From Zoogloeaceae bacterium (GTDB lineage: Bacteria; Pseudomonadota; Gammaproteobacteria; Burkholderiales; Rhodocyclaceae), in contig JACKMA010000002.1 of assembly GCA_024235635.1 (NCBI GenBank), forward strand, positions 1,054,001-1,118,000: a stretch of 64,000 nucleotides of DNA, read 5' to 3'. Below the pieces are notes generated by a model, which had not been told where the DNA came from, ran no database searches, and saw nothing but the letters and a program-made list of their open reading frames with translations. Below, one piece after another: positions 53,230 to 63,626 of this stretch (position 1 is the stretch's first letter; every line of letters starts with the position of its first letter). Made by a program: the position numbers and the translations under genes.

Positions 53230-53772
53230 TCAACGCAGGTAGCGCTTGCTGATCTCGCGAAACTCGTCGCTGCCGGCGCGGCCCAGCCACTCGAAGGCAA
53301 CCATCTCGCGAGACACCACGGTGATGCCGGCGGCGGCCATCCGCGCCAGCGCCAGCGCCTTGTCCGACGGCCGCCGCGACCCGCAGGCCTCGGCCACCAG
53401 GAACACCGCCTTGCCGGCCGCCCGCAGCCCGATCGCGGTCTGCAGCACACAGACATGCGCCTCGGTGCCGCAGACCACGACCTGGCTGGCGGCATCGATC
53501 GCGCTGTCGGCGAGACAGCCGTCAGCGGCGCAGGAAAAGGCGAGCTTCTCGACCACCGCCGCCCCGGCGGCCGCCTCGAGCACCCGCGGATCGGTGTGGC
53601 CCAGTCCTTGCGGATACTGCTCCGAGACCACCGTCGGCACCCCCAGCCGGGCTGCCACCTCGGCCAGCCACACGGCATGACCGATCACCGCTTCACCGTC
53701 ATCGATCGCCGGCAGCAGGCGCTGCTGCAGATCCACGATCAGCAACGCCGAACCCTTCCTTTGCATCAGCAT
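53230..53772 (-). CDS. Isochorismatase-family cysteine hydrolase
   Basis: A 180-residue member of the isochorismatase/YcaC group. It has ALLIVDLQQRLLPAI (catalytic Asp), SEQYPQGLGHTDP (with the catalytic Lys region at VEKLAFSC) and VVVCGTEAHVCVLQTAIGL, where the Cys of AHVC is the nucleophile. Substrate unknown. The ATG at 53772 has GGAGGTGG seven bases upstream. It lies 12 bases after the end of acetoacetyl-CoA synthetase, suggesting co-transcription. Confidence 0.85.
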   Translation of the reverse strand: MLMQRKGSALLIVDLQQRLLPAIDDGEAVIGHAVWLAEVAARLGVPTVVSEQYPQGLGHTDPRVLEAAAGAAVVEKLAFSCAADGCLADSAIDAASQVVVCGTEAHVCVLQTAIGLRAAGKAVFLVAEACGSRRPSDKALALARMAAAGITVVSREMVAFEWLGRAGSDEFREISKRYLR

Positions 53773-53784
53773 CCCGCCACCTCC

Positions 53785-55749
<1,965 letters not shown>

Positions 55750-55824
55750 TGTCGTCTCCTCCGTTCTTGTTCTGTCTGGCGCGCGACGGGACCGATCCGA
55801 TCGCGCGCCGGGTCTCGTTCGAAA

Positions 55825-56232
55825 TCAGTCGAACCGGGCCCGCAACTCGTCCGGCAACGGTACCGAACTGCCCGTGCCGTGATCCATCCACACCATTTTG
55901 GCGCTGCCGTCCGCATACAGTCGGTCATCGCCCTCCACGCGCATCTCGAACCAGGTCATCAGGCTGCTGCGACCGAGCTCGCCGGCATACATGTCGATCA
56001 GGACCGTCGCCGGATAGGTGATCGGCAGCATGAACGTGCAGGCCGCGTTGATGATCACCGGACCGATCGACTGGTCGGCACGCACCCAGTAGCCCATGTT
56101 CTCGCACCATTCGACCCGCGCCTGTTCGCAGAAGCGAAAATAGACGGTGTTGTTTACATGGTTATAGGCATCCATGTCACCCCAGCGCACCGGCATTCGC
56201 AGAGAATGGACCAGGACCCGGTTGTCGCTCAT
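55825..56232 (-). CDS. Acyl-CoA thioesterase (4HBT/hot-dog family)
   Basis: A 135-residue hot-dog-fold protein. The opening PVRWGDMDAYNHVNNTVYFRF contains the conserved Asp and His/Asn of the 4-hydroxybenzoyl-CoA thioesterase family; FEQARVEW-like residues and SSLMTWFEMRV follow. It likely hydrolyses an acyl-CoA. It is divergent from ETF-QO across a promoter with an operator-like palindrome and precedes acetoacetyl-CoA synthetase. GAGGAG lies ahead of the ATG. Confidence 0.88.
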   Translation of the reverse strand: MSDNRVLVHSLRMPVRWGDMDAYNHVNNTVYFRFCEQARVEWCENMGYWVRADQSIGPVIINAACTFMLPITYPATVLIDMYAGELGRSSLMTWFEMRVEGDDRLYADGSAKMVWMDHGTGSSVPLPDELRARFD

Positions 56233-56294
56233 TGCCGCACTCCTCGAAAAAAATATCGGTTGAGGGACTCGCCAAGTGTCCCCGAGCTAATGTA

Positions 56295-56312
56295 CCATAC
56301 GCATCCGTATGT
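56295..56312. promoter_or_regulatory. Operator-like palindrome, CCATAC-N6-GTATGT, before ETF-QO
   Basis: CCATAC (56295-56300), six-base spacer, GTATGT (56307-56312), one base off the perfect site at 1717. The inner arms also pair (CATACG with CGTATG). It lies in the divergent promoter between the leftward thioesterase (start 56232) and the rightward ETF-QO (start 56385). Confidence 0.7.
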
Positions 56313-56384
56313 TGAGGCCCGCGCGAGAATGATGGCGACAACAAGCGCGGCGAGATCGAATCTCGAAAACACCAAGGAGGGAAG

Positions 56385-58028
56385 ATGGAACGCGAGTCCA
56401 TGGAATTCGACGTGCTGATCGTCGGCGGCGGCCCGGCCGGGCTGGCGGCGGCGATCCGCCTGAAGCAACTGGCAGCCGAAAAAGGACACGATTACTCGGT
56501 CTGCCTGATCGAGAAGGCCGCCGAACTCGGCGCCCATATCCTGTCGGGCGCGGTGATGGACCCGCGCGCGCTGACCGAGCTGATCCCGGACTGGCAGGCG
56601 CAGGGGGCTCCCCTCAACACGCCGGTGTCGGAAGACAAGGTGCTGTTCCTGTCGGAGACCGGTGGTCGCGCGATCCCCAACGGCTTGCTGCCCGGCTGTT
56701 TCCTCAACCACGGCAATTATATCGTCCGCCTCGGCAACGTCGTCCAGTGGCTCGGCGAACAGGCCGAGGCGCTGGGTGTCGAGATCTATCCCGGCTTTGC
56801 CGGCGCCGAAGTCCTCTACGACGAGAACGGCGCGGTCAAGGGTGTGGCGACCGGCGACATGGGGCTGACCCGCGAAGGCGAACAGGGGCCCAACTACGAA
56901 CCCGGCATGGAACTGCATGCCAAGTACACCCTGTTCGCCGAGGGCTGTCGCGGCCACCTCGGCAAGCAACTGGAGGCGAAGTTCGATCTGCGCCGCGACG
57001 CCGACCCCCAGACCTACGGCATCGGCCTGAAGGAACTGTGGGAGGTGCCGGCCGAGAACCACCAGGCCGGCCTGGTGGTACACACGGCCGGCTGGCCGAT
57101 GGACAACGCCACCTACGGCGGCGGCTTCGTCTACCACCTCGAGGACAATCTGATCGCGGTCGGTTACGTCGTCGGGCTGGATTACAAGAACCCGTACCTG
57201 TCGCCGTTCGAGGAGTTCCAGCGCTACAAGACCCACCCGATGATCAAACCCTACCTGCAGGGTGGCAAGCGGCTTGCCTACGGTGCGCGTGCGATCGCCG
57301 CCGGCGGACTGCAGAGCCAGCCCAAGCTGGTGTTCCCGGGCGGCGGGCTGATCGGCGACGATGCTGGCTTCCTCAACGCCGCACGCATCAAAGGCAGTCA
57401 TGCGGCGATCAAGAGCGGCATGTTGGCCGCCGAGTCGGCCTTCGAGGCGCTGGTCTCGGAACACCAGCGCGACGAACTGACGGCCTATCCGGAGGCCTTC
57501 CGCCAGAGCTGGCTGCACGAGGAACTGCACCAGACGCGCAACTTCAAGCCCTATATGAAGAAGGGCCTTTACCTGGGGTCCTTCCTGTTCGGCGCAGAAC
57601 AGACGCTGTTCAAGGGCAAGGTGCCGTGGACGCTGGCAATGACCTCCGACCACGACAAGCTCAGGCCGGCGGCCGAATGCCAGCCGATCGCCTACCCGAA
57701 GCCGGATGGCGAACTGACCTTCGACCGCCTGTCGTCGGTGTTCCTGTCGAACACCAACCATGAGGAGGAACAGCCCTGCCACCTGCAGCTCAAGGACGCT
57801 TCGGTGCCGATCACGTTGAACCTGGCCAAGTACGATGCGCCCGAACAGCGCTACTGTCCGGCCGGTGTCTATGAAATCGTGCGGGACGACGCTGGCGACA
57901 ATCCCCGGTTGCAGATCAATGCTCAAAACTGCGTGCACTGCAAGACCTGCGACATCAAGGACCCGAGCCAGAACATCAACTGGGTGTCGCCGCAGGGCGG
58001 CGAAGGCCCGATCTACCAGGGCATGTAG
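56385..58028 (+). CDS. etfD: Electron transfer flavoprotein-ubiquinone oxidoreductase
   Basis: A 547-residue membrane-associated flavoprotein that takes electrons from ETF to the quinone pool. The N-terminal FAD fold (VLIVGGGPAGLAAAIRL), the GAHILSGAVMDPRAL segment and GGGLIGDDAGFLN are followed by the C-terminal [4Fe-4S] ferredoxin-like motif NCVHCKTCDIKDPSQNI. All are typical of ETF-QO. The ATG at 56385 has AAGGAGG upstream. Its partner ETF is at the left end of the window, and both promoters carry the same palindrome. Confidence 0.97.
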   Translation: MERESMEFDVLIVGGGPAGLAAAIRLKQLAAEKGHDYSVCLIEKAAELGAHILSGAVMDPRALTELIPDWQAQGAPLNTPVSEDKVLFLSETGGRAIPNGLLPGCFLNHGNYIVRLGNVVQWLGEQAEALGVEIYPGFAGAEVLYDENGAVKGVATGDMGLTREGEQGPNYEPGMELHAKYTLFAEGCRGHLGKQLEAKFDLRRDADPQTYGIGLKELWEVPAENHQAGLVVHTAGWPMDNATYGGGFVYHLEDNLIAVGYVVGLDYKNPYLSPFEEFQRYKTHPMIKPYLQGGKRLAYGARAIAAGGLQSQPKLVFPGGGLIGDDAGFLNAARIKGSHAAIKSGMLAAESAFEALVSEHQRDELTAYPEAFRQSWLHEELHQTRNFKPYMKKGLYLGSFLFGAEQTLFKGKVPWTLAMTSDHDKLRPAAECQPIAYPKPDGELTFDRLSSVFLSNTNHEEEQPCHLQLKDASVPITLNLAKYDAPEQRYCPAGVYEIVRDDAGDNPRLQINAQNCVHCKTCDIKDPSQNINWVSPQGGEGPIYQGM

Positions 58029-58038
58029 CGGACGCTCC

Positions 58039-58063
58039 GTGCCGGTACCAGTGCGACCGGCAC
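58039..58063 (+). other. Hairpin 3' of ETF-QO, no T-run
   Basis: GTGCCGGT (58039-58046) and ACCGGCAC (58056-58063), perfect eight-base stem with nine-base loop, 11 bases after the ETF-QO stop. No T-run follows, so termination is uncertain; it may protect the 3' end of the transcript. Confidence 0.45.
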
Positions 58064-58185
58064 GGTTCGACCGACAAACCGAGTTACACATTCGGCGACG
58101 CAGACGGCATACTTCGTCTGGATGACCCGCAACCGGCGCCCGGCAGCGACGCGCCCGGTTCGAACACCCAGCCGCGAGGAACGCC

Positions 58186-60693
58186 ATGCCCAACCCGTCC
58201 CTGGATCGACGGCGCGTCGAGCGCACCGCCGTCGTCATTCCGGTCGCCCTGCTGGCGCTGGCGCTGACTGCTCCAGCGGCTGCCATCGACCGCAGTTGGG
58301 TGGGCGCGGGCGGCGCCTGGCACGTCCCCGACAACTGGCTGCCGACCGGCGTGCCGGACGGCACGGACACCGCGCGCCTCACCTCGGGCGTGGCGACGCT
58401 GGCGATCGATGCGGTGGTCGGTGCCCTGTTGCTCGACGGCGGTTCGCTCAGCGGGCCGGGCATGCTGGAGGTGATCGGCGATGCCGACTGGGGCAGCGGC
58501 GCCCAGTCCGGCAATGGCGAGACCCGCATCGGCAGCGCGCTGAACCTGTTCGGCCGCTTCGACAAGACCCTGGCGAGCGGTCGCAGCCTGTTCTCCGCCG
58601 ACAGCGTCTGGCAAGGCAACACCGGCAACAACAACGGCCGCATGGTGATCGGCACCGATGCGCGATTCACCAACACCGGCATCTTCCGCGAGGCACAGGC
58701 CTTCTCCGCGCAAATCGTCGGTAGCGGCCGCTTTGTCAATCTGGGCACCTTCGCGAAAACCTCGGACACCACCACGGCCATCGCGTCGGTCTTCGACAAC
58801 GGCGGCCGCGTCGACGTCAAGGCGGGGCAACTCCGGCTCGGTGGCGGGGGCGAACACCAAGGCGGATTCGAGATCGCCGACGGTGCGCGCCTCGGCCTCG
58901 ATGGCGGCACCCATCGCCTGCTCGACGGCGCCACCATCGGCGGCGCCGGGATCCTCGAGCAGGCGGGCGCGGTGCTGGCGCTCGACGCCGGCGCGAACAT
59001 CGACGACGCCACCCCGATGGTCATCGCCGGCGGCATCCTGCGGCTGGCCGGCAGCGAAACCCTGGGCCCCCTCGTGCAGAGTGGCGGCATCGTCGAGGGC
59101 CCGGGTACGCTGGTCGTCGCGGGCGACGCCGATTGGCTGAGCGGCACCCATCGGGGCGCAACCGACACCCGCTTCGACGGCGCGCTGACGCTCGATGGCA
59201 CCGGCACCAAGACGGTCGCAGACGGTCGGCAGGTGTTCGCCGGCGACACCGTCTGGCGCGGCAGCACGGGCAACAACGGTCAGATGCGGATTCTCGGCGG
59301 CTCGCGCTTCACCAATACCGGCGTGTTCCGCGAGGATCACGATTTCGACAATCGCATCGAAAGCGTCGGGCGCTTCGTCAATCAGGGTCTGTTCGAGAAG
59401 ACCTCCGACACCACCACCGTGATCGAGCCCGCTTTCGACAACACCGGTCGCGTCGACGTTAGGGCCGGGCAGCTCCGACTCGTCGGCGGGGGCGATTATC
59501 GGGGCGACATCGACATCGCCGGCGGCGCACGCCTGGCATTCGACGGCGGTAGCCACCAGGTCCGCGACGGCGCCGAGATCGGCGGCAGCGGCACGCTCGA
59601 ACTGGGCGCCGCCACGCTCGACTTCGAAGCCGGCGCTCGGATCTCAGCGCAGGCGCCCATGGAGATCAACGGCGGCCTGCTGCGGTTGGCCGAAGCCCAG
59701 ACCGTCGCCAGCCTCATCCAGCGCGCCGGGATCGTCGAAGGTGCGGGCGCGCTGATCGTCACCGGCTCGACCGAGTGGCGCGGCGGCACCCACCGCGGCG
59801 CGACCGAGACCCGCTTCGCAGGGCCGCTTTCCCTGGCCGGCAGCAATGACAAGCTGATCGCCGACGGGCGCCAGGTGCTCGCCGGCGATACCACCTGGCA
59901 AGGCAATACCGGCAACAACGGACGCATCATCATCGGCACCAATGCCCACTTCACCAACACCGGCGTGTTCCGCGAGGCACAGGATTTCGACGCCCGCATG
60001 GAGGGCGCCGGCCGCTTCGAGAACCCGGGGCACTTCGAGAAGCGCTCGAACACGACGACGACGATCGTCCCGACCATCGACAACACCGGTTCGATCGAAG
60101 TGCTCGCCGGCACCCTCGAGATCGGCGCCGACTTCGACAATGCCGGCGTCGTCTCGGTGGCCGACGCCGCCCGGGTCGCGGCCGGCTCGGCCTTCGCCAA
60201 CGGCGGCACACTGACCGGCGACGGCAGCTTCGCGATCCGTGCCGGGCGCGACATCGTCAATCGCGGCCGCATCGAGCCCGGTACCCACGGCACCGGCAGT
60301 CTCTCATTCGACGGCGACCTGGCGCTCGCGACCGGCAGCGTGCTGGCCTTCGAGCTGAGCAGCGTGACGGATTTCGATCGCATCCTGGTGGATGGCGACC
60401 TGGCGATCGGTGGCGAGTTATCGATCCTGCAACTGGGCTACGTGCCCCGTCTCGCAGACACCTTCGTCGTCGCCAGCTTTGCCACGGCGGTCGGTCTTCC
60501 GGATTTCGAGGCCGTCACCTGGCGCGGCTTCGGCGACGGCGTCGCATTCATCGCCAGCATCAATCCGGACAACATCACGCTGACCGTCAGCGCGGTGCCG
60601 GAACCCAGTCAGGTGCTGATGCTGCTGGCTGGCCTCGCCCTCATCGCCGGCGCGATGCAGCGACGTGCGCAGGCCGAGGCCGCCGTTCGGTAG
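58186..60693 (+). CDS. PEP-CTERM protein with repeated beta-rich units
   Basis: An 835-residue exported protein. A signal peptide (hydrophobic VVIPVALLALALTAPAAA) is followed by DRSWVGAGGAWHVPDNWLPT, an opening seen in autotransporter-like proteins. Three homologous units of about 214 residues start at 58609, 59254 and 59896, each with TGNN, RFTNTG(I/V)FRE and FDN-GRVDV-type blocks predicted to form beta-helix rungs. The C-terminus VPEPSQVLMLLAGLALIAGA followed by a basic tail is a PEP-CTERM sorting signal recognised by exosortase. No exosortase or EPS genes are in the window. Start chosen for GAGGAA upstream. Confidence 0.88.
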   Translation: MPNPSLDRRRVERTAVVIPVALLALALTAPAAAIDRSWVGAGGAWHVPDNWLPTGVPDGTDTARLTSGVATLAIDAVVGALLLDGGSLSGPGMLEVIGDADWGSGAQSGNGETRIGSALNLFGRFDKTLASGRSLFSADSVWQGNTGNNNGRMVIGTDARFTNTGIFREAQAFSAQIVGSGRFVNLGTFAKTSDTTTAIASVFDNGGRVDVKAGQLRLGGGGEHQGGFEIADGARLGLDGGTHRLLDGATIGGAGILEQAGAVLALDAGANIDDATPMVIAGGILRLAGSETLGPLVQSGGIVEGPGTLVVAGDADWLSGTHRGATDTRFDGALTLDGTGTKTVADGRQVFAGDTVWRGSTGNNGQMRILGGSRFTNTGVFREDHDFDNRIESVGRFVNQGLFEKTSDTTTVIEPAFDNTGRVDVRAGQLRLVGGGDYRGDIDIAGGARLAFDGGSHQVRDGAEIGGSGTLELGAATLDFEAGARISAQAPMEINGGLLRLAEAQTVASLIQRAGIVEGAGALIVTGSTEWRGGTHRGATETRFAGPLSLAGSNDKLIADGRQVLAGDTTWQGNTGNNGRIIIGTNAHFTNTGVFREAQDFDARMEGAGRFENPGHFEKRSNTTTTIVPTIDNTGSIEVLAGTLEIGADFDNAGVVSVADAARVAAGSAFANGGTLTGDGSFAIRAGRDIVNRGRIEPGTHGTGSLSFDGDLALATGSVLAFELSSVTDFDRILVDGDLAIGGELSILQLGYVPRLADTFVVASFATAVGLPDFEAVTWRGFGDGVAFIASINPDNITLTVSAVPEPSQVLMLLAGLALIAGAMQRRAQAEAAVR
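58609..60200 (+). repeat. Intragenic tandem repeats of about 643 bp
   Basis: Three direct units within the PEP-CTERM gene begin at 58609, 59254 (645 bases on) and 59896 (642 bases on); the third is truncated. The units are diverged, with short near-identical blocks such as the one around the TGNN codons. Confidence 0.8.
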
Positions 60694-60949
60694 GATAACC
60701 AATACGCCGGGCGGAGCGCCCAAGGTTCGGTTGGTCGGTGTCGCCGCGGCCGCGACCGACGAACGGCGGCTCGACCGCGATATCGGTGAATGGCAGACGC
60801 CCGGGTTCTGGCCGCACATTCCGCAGTCAAGGCCCGTCGCCTGCCGACGGCGCCGGGCCGGTGGTCGTTCCCGCCACCAGTTCAGCCTGCCACAATTCCC
60901 GGTGCGGCGACCCCTCCGGCAGCACGACGCGATCGATCGACATCTCGGT

Positions 60950-61237
60950 GACGCGCCGGCCTTCGGCCCGGAAGGCATGCCCGTCGAGCTCGGCATCCGT
61001 CCGGAACACCTGAAGCTTGCCAACGACGGCGACGCCTTGCTGCCGGGGTGCGTCAGCTTGGTCGAGTCTCGCAGCGAGGTCACCAACGTCTATGTCAGCG
61101 TAGCAGGCGCCAGCGAGCCGGTCCTCGCCAGGCTCGCAGGCCAGCAGGCGACGCGCTGGGGTGACACCGATCCGGCCGCAGTGCATGTGTTCGGCGCCGA
61201 CGGGCGAGAAATCCGGCCGCATCGATCGCTCGCCTGA
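60950..61237 (+). pseudogene. C-terminal TOBE remnant of a MalK/UgpC-type ABC ATPase
   Basis: Only the end of a sugar-ABC ATP-binding protein is readable: PVELGIRPEHLKLA, LVESRSEVTNVYVSV and RLAGQQATRWGDTDP match the C-terminal regulatory (TOBE) domain. No Walker A, signature or Walker B segments exist upstream, where the reading frame is non-coding and preceded by the end of the PEP-CTERM gene. It is therefore a gene fragment, probably left after a deletion or rearrangement. Confidence 0.75.
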
Positions 61238-61280
61238 ACGCTTCGTCCGCCGGCGCGACGTGCCGGCGGGCTGCCGTCAC

Positions 61281-61532
61281 TCATGCGCCCGTCGGCGGAC
61301 AACCGCCCTCCTTCAGCACACGCCGGGTCGAGGCCGGATACTTGCCGAGCAGCCTCGCCGGACGAGCCGGCCGCCGCACCAGGTTGCCGCCGCAATTGGG
61401 GCAGGCACCGTCGAGCACGGCCTCTGCGCAATCGACACAGAACGTACACTCGAAGGTACAGATCATCGCCGCGGACGAGTCCGGCGGCAGGTCGCGATCG
61501 CAGCATTCGCAGTTGGGCCGCATTTCCAGCAT
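61281..61532 (-). CDS. DUF1272-family small zinc-ribbon-like protein
   Basis: An 83-residue protein. MLEMRPNCECCDRDLPPDS, ICTFECTFCVDCAE and CPNCGGNLVRRPARP give eight cysteines in paired spacing, matching DUF1272. It probably binds zinc; function unknown. The start at 61532 is fixed by GGAGG nine bases upstream; a longer in-frame start at 61565 is rejected. It is the middle gene of a region of small, independently oriented genes. Confidence 0.88.
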   Translation of the reverse strand: MLEMRPNCECCDRDLPPDSSAAMICTFECTFCVDCAEAVLDGACPNCGGNLVRRPARPARLLGKYPASTRRVLKEGGCPPTGA

Positions 61533-61618
61533 GTCCGATCCTCCAGGATCCAGTCCAAAGTTCATCGTCGATCATGTTCGTCGCAGTCTGTCGATCGCTC
61601 GTCGAAACCGCCGCCTGC

Positions 61619-62035
61619 TCAGACCGCCGGATCGGCCCACGGATCGTAGCTGCCGAAATTCCACAGATGCCCCTCCGGGTCCCTGCACGCGTAGTGCTTT
61701 CCGCCGTAGTCCTGGGCTGCGAGCGGCATGACGATCTCCGCCCCCGCAGCAATCGCCCGCGCATGGTGGGCATCGATCGCAGAGACGATCACATAGGGGC
61801 TTTGCGTCACCCATCCGCCGACAGCCGCCGGTGTCGTCTGCACGGCGTCGAACGGCGACTGACGCACCGACCCGAGCATGATCATCGCGCCACCGAGAAT
61901 CAGTTGCGCGTGCTCGACGACGCCGTCGTCGCCAGTCACGACGAGATGACGTTCGAATCCGAACGCGCGGCACAGCCACGCGATCGCCGCCGGCGCGTCA
62001 CGATACCTCAACGTTGGCACGATGCAGCATGTCAT
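61619..62035 (-). CDS. VOC-family (glyoxalase/bleomycin-resistance-like) protein
   Basis: A 138-residue VOC-fold protein. It has IVPTLRYRDAPAAIAWLCRAFGF, a first half-domain ending ILGGAMIMLGS, and a second with YVIVSAIDAHHARAIAAGAEIV and YACRDPEGHLWNFGSYDPW, which resembles PhnB/YdeI-like dioxygenase-fold proteins. Metal ligands are not certain. The ATG at 62035 has GAGGAG eight bases upstream; the GTG at 62041 is too close to that site. Confidence 0.85.
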   Translation of the reverse strand: MTCCIVPTLRYRDAPAAIAWLCRAFGFERHLVVTGDDGVVEHAQLILGGAMIMLGSVRQSPFDAVQTTPAAVGGWVTQSPYVIVSAIDAHHARAIAAGAEIVMPLAAQDYGGKHYACRDPEGHLWNFGSYDPWADPAV

Positions 62036-62172
62036 CTTCACGACTCCTCAAGTCCCGGGCCCGGCGGGCGGCTTCCTGACCCGGCCCTCTCCTCGCGGCT
62101 GAGCCGATCCCGGTGCGTACAGCGGTCGTCGCCGGTCGGCCGGCGTACAGGTCCTTGGCTGCCCAGGCCGAT

Positions 62173-63438
62173 TCATCCCTGGGCAGTCAGCCGCCACAGG
62201 CTGGTGATCTCGGCCGAGCGCGCCAGGTGCAGCGGATCGGCGGGATCGAAGGCCTTGCCGTGGCGCGGGCGGACGTCCTCGCGCGCGCGCACTGTGAGTC
62301 CGGCATCGTCGAACCAGCCGAGCAGCGTCTCGCGACTGCGCAGACCGAGTCGTTCGGCCAGATCCGACAGAATCAGCCAGCCCTCGCCTTCGGGCGCGAG
62401 GTGCGCCACGAGGCCATCGATGAAACTCCGCAGCATGCGGCTGTCCGGATCGTAAATGGCGGCGTCGAGCGCCGAGGTGGTCTTGCCCGGCAACCATGGC
62501 GGGTTGCAGACCACCAGCGGCGCCCGTCCCGGCGGATACAAGTCGTCCCGGCATAGCGTCACCCTGTCCGCCATGCCCAGGCGCGCAAAGTTGTCGCGGG
62601 CGCAGTCCAGCGCACGCAGATTGTTGTCGGTGGCAACCACCTGCGCGACACCACGCCTGGCAAGCACCGCCGCCAGCACGCCGGTGCCGGTACCGAGGTC
62701 GAAAGCCAGATCGGTCGACGGCAGCGGCGCCTTCGCCACCAGGTCGACATACTCGCCGCGCACCGGTGAAAAGACACCGTAGTGGGGATGGATGCATGCC
62801 CCCAGAGCCGGCACCGGCACCCCCTTCAGCCGCCACTGGTGGGCGCCGATGATCCCCAGCAGCTCGCGCATCGAAACCACCGATGCCTGCATATCGTCCT
62901 CGCCCCAGGCTTCCCGACACGCAAGCGCCACGTCGGGTGCGCGTCGCAGCGACAGGTGGTATCCGGGCTCGAGCGGTATCAGCAGCATCCCCAGCAGGCG
63001 GGCGCGCTGCGCCTGCGCCATGCGTCGGTGATGAAAGACCTGCGTGATGTCGCCGGCCGGCCTCCGACGCTGCCCGCTACGCTCGATGCGACGGCCCATC
63101 GCCGTCAGCAACTGGCGACCATTGTGAAAGTCGCCCTGCCACAACAGTGCCGTCCCCTCGCAAGCCAGCCGCCAGGCACGATCGGCCGACAGGTCGTCAT
63201 CGGCCGGAAGCACCCGCGCCGGCGGAGGCAGGCCGGCCTCCGATCGCCAGCGGGCGACGACCGTCCGATCATGTACCTGCCATTGCAGGCGTGGCACATC
63301 TTCGAGGCACTCGGCGCTCAACGCGTCGATCCCCCGATGTGTGATCGCGCGCACCACCATTTCGCATGCGCACGCCTCGTGAACTGAAGGCTCGACGGAC
63401 GCACGCGCCCCGACGAAGTCGATCGACTCACCGGGCAT
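62173..63438 (-). CDS. Class I SAM-dependent methyltransferase (RsmC/PrmC-like)
   Basis: A protein of up to 421 residues. The N-terminal half (about 1-220) is an accessory region with RAWRLACEGTALLWQGDFHNGRQLL. The C-terminal catalytic part has the SAM loop AFDLGTGTGVLAAVLA, the acidic VVATDNN strand and the VVCNPPWLP catalytic motif, which is the NPPY/W signature of enzymes that methylate exocyclic amino nitrogen or glutamine. The substrate is unknown. Start uncertain (63438 or 63360): no clear ribosome site. Divergent from the cobalamin-type binding gene. Confidence 0.78.
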   Translation of the reverse strand: MPGESIDFVGARASVEPSVHEACACEMVVRAITHRGIDALSAECLEDVPRLQWQVHDRTVVARWRSEAGLPPPARVLPADDDLSADRAWRLACEGTALLWQGDFHNGRQLLTAMGRRIERSGQRRRPAGDITQVFHHRRMAQAQRARLLGMLLIPLEPGYHLSLRRAPDVALACREAWGEDDMQASVVSMRELLGIIGAHQWRLKGVPVPALGACIHPHYGVFSPVRGEYVDLVAKAPLPSTDLAFDLGTGTGVLAAVLARRGVAQVVATDNNLRALDCARDNFARLGMADRVTLCRDDLYPPGRAPLVVCNPPWLPGKTTSALDAAIYDPDSRMLRSFIDGLVAHLAPEGEGWLILSDLAERLGLRSRETLLGWFDDAGLTVRAREDVRPRHGKAFDPADPLHLARSAEITSLWRLTAQG

Positions 63439-63626
63439 GCCTGCCGAGACAAGCACATTTCGTCCATTGATGCCCTCATGAACAGCCTTCGGTGGTCGAC
63501 GGCGGATATCGCCAGCGTTGCGTCCACGACACGGTACCCTGTACGGTCCGTGCGGACAACCGCCGCGCCCTTGCCAGCATCCCGCCCCCGGCCCGGCGCC
63601 AGGCATCACCCGAAGGAGACATCGTC

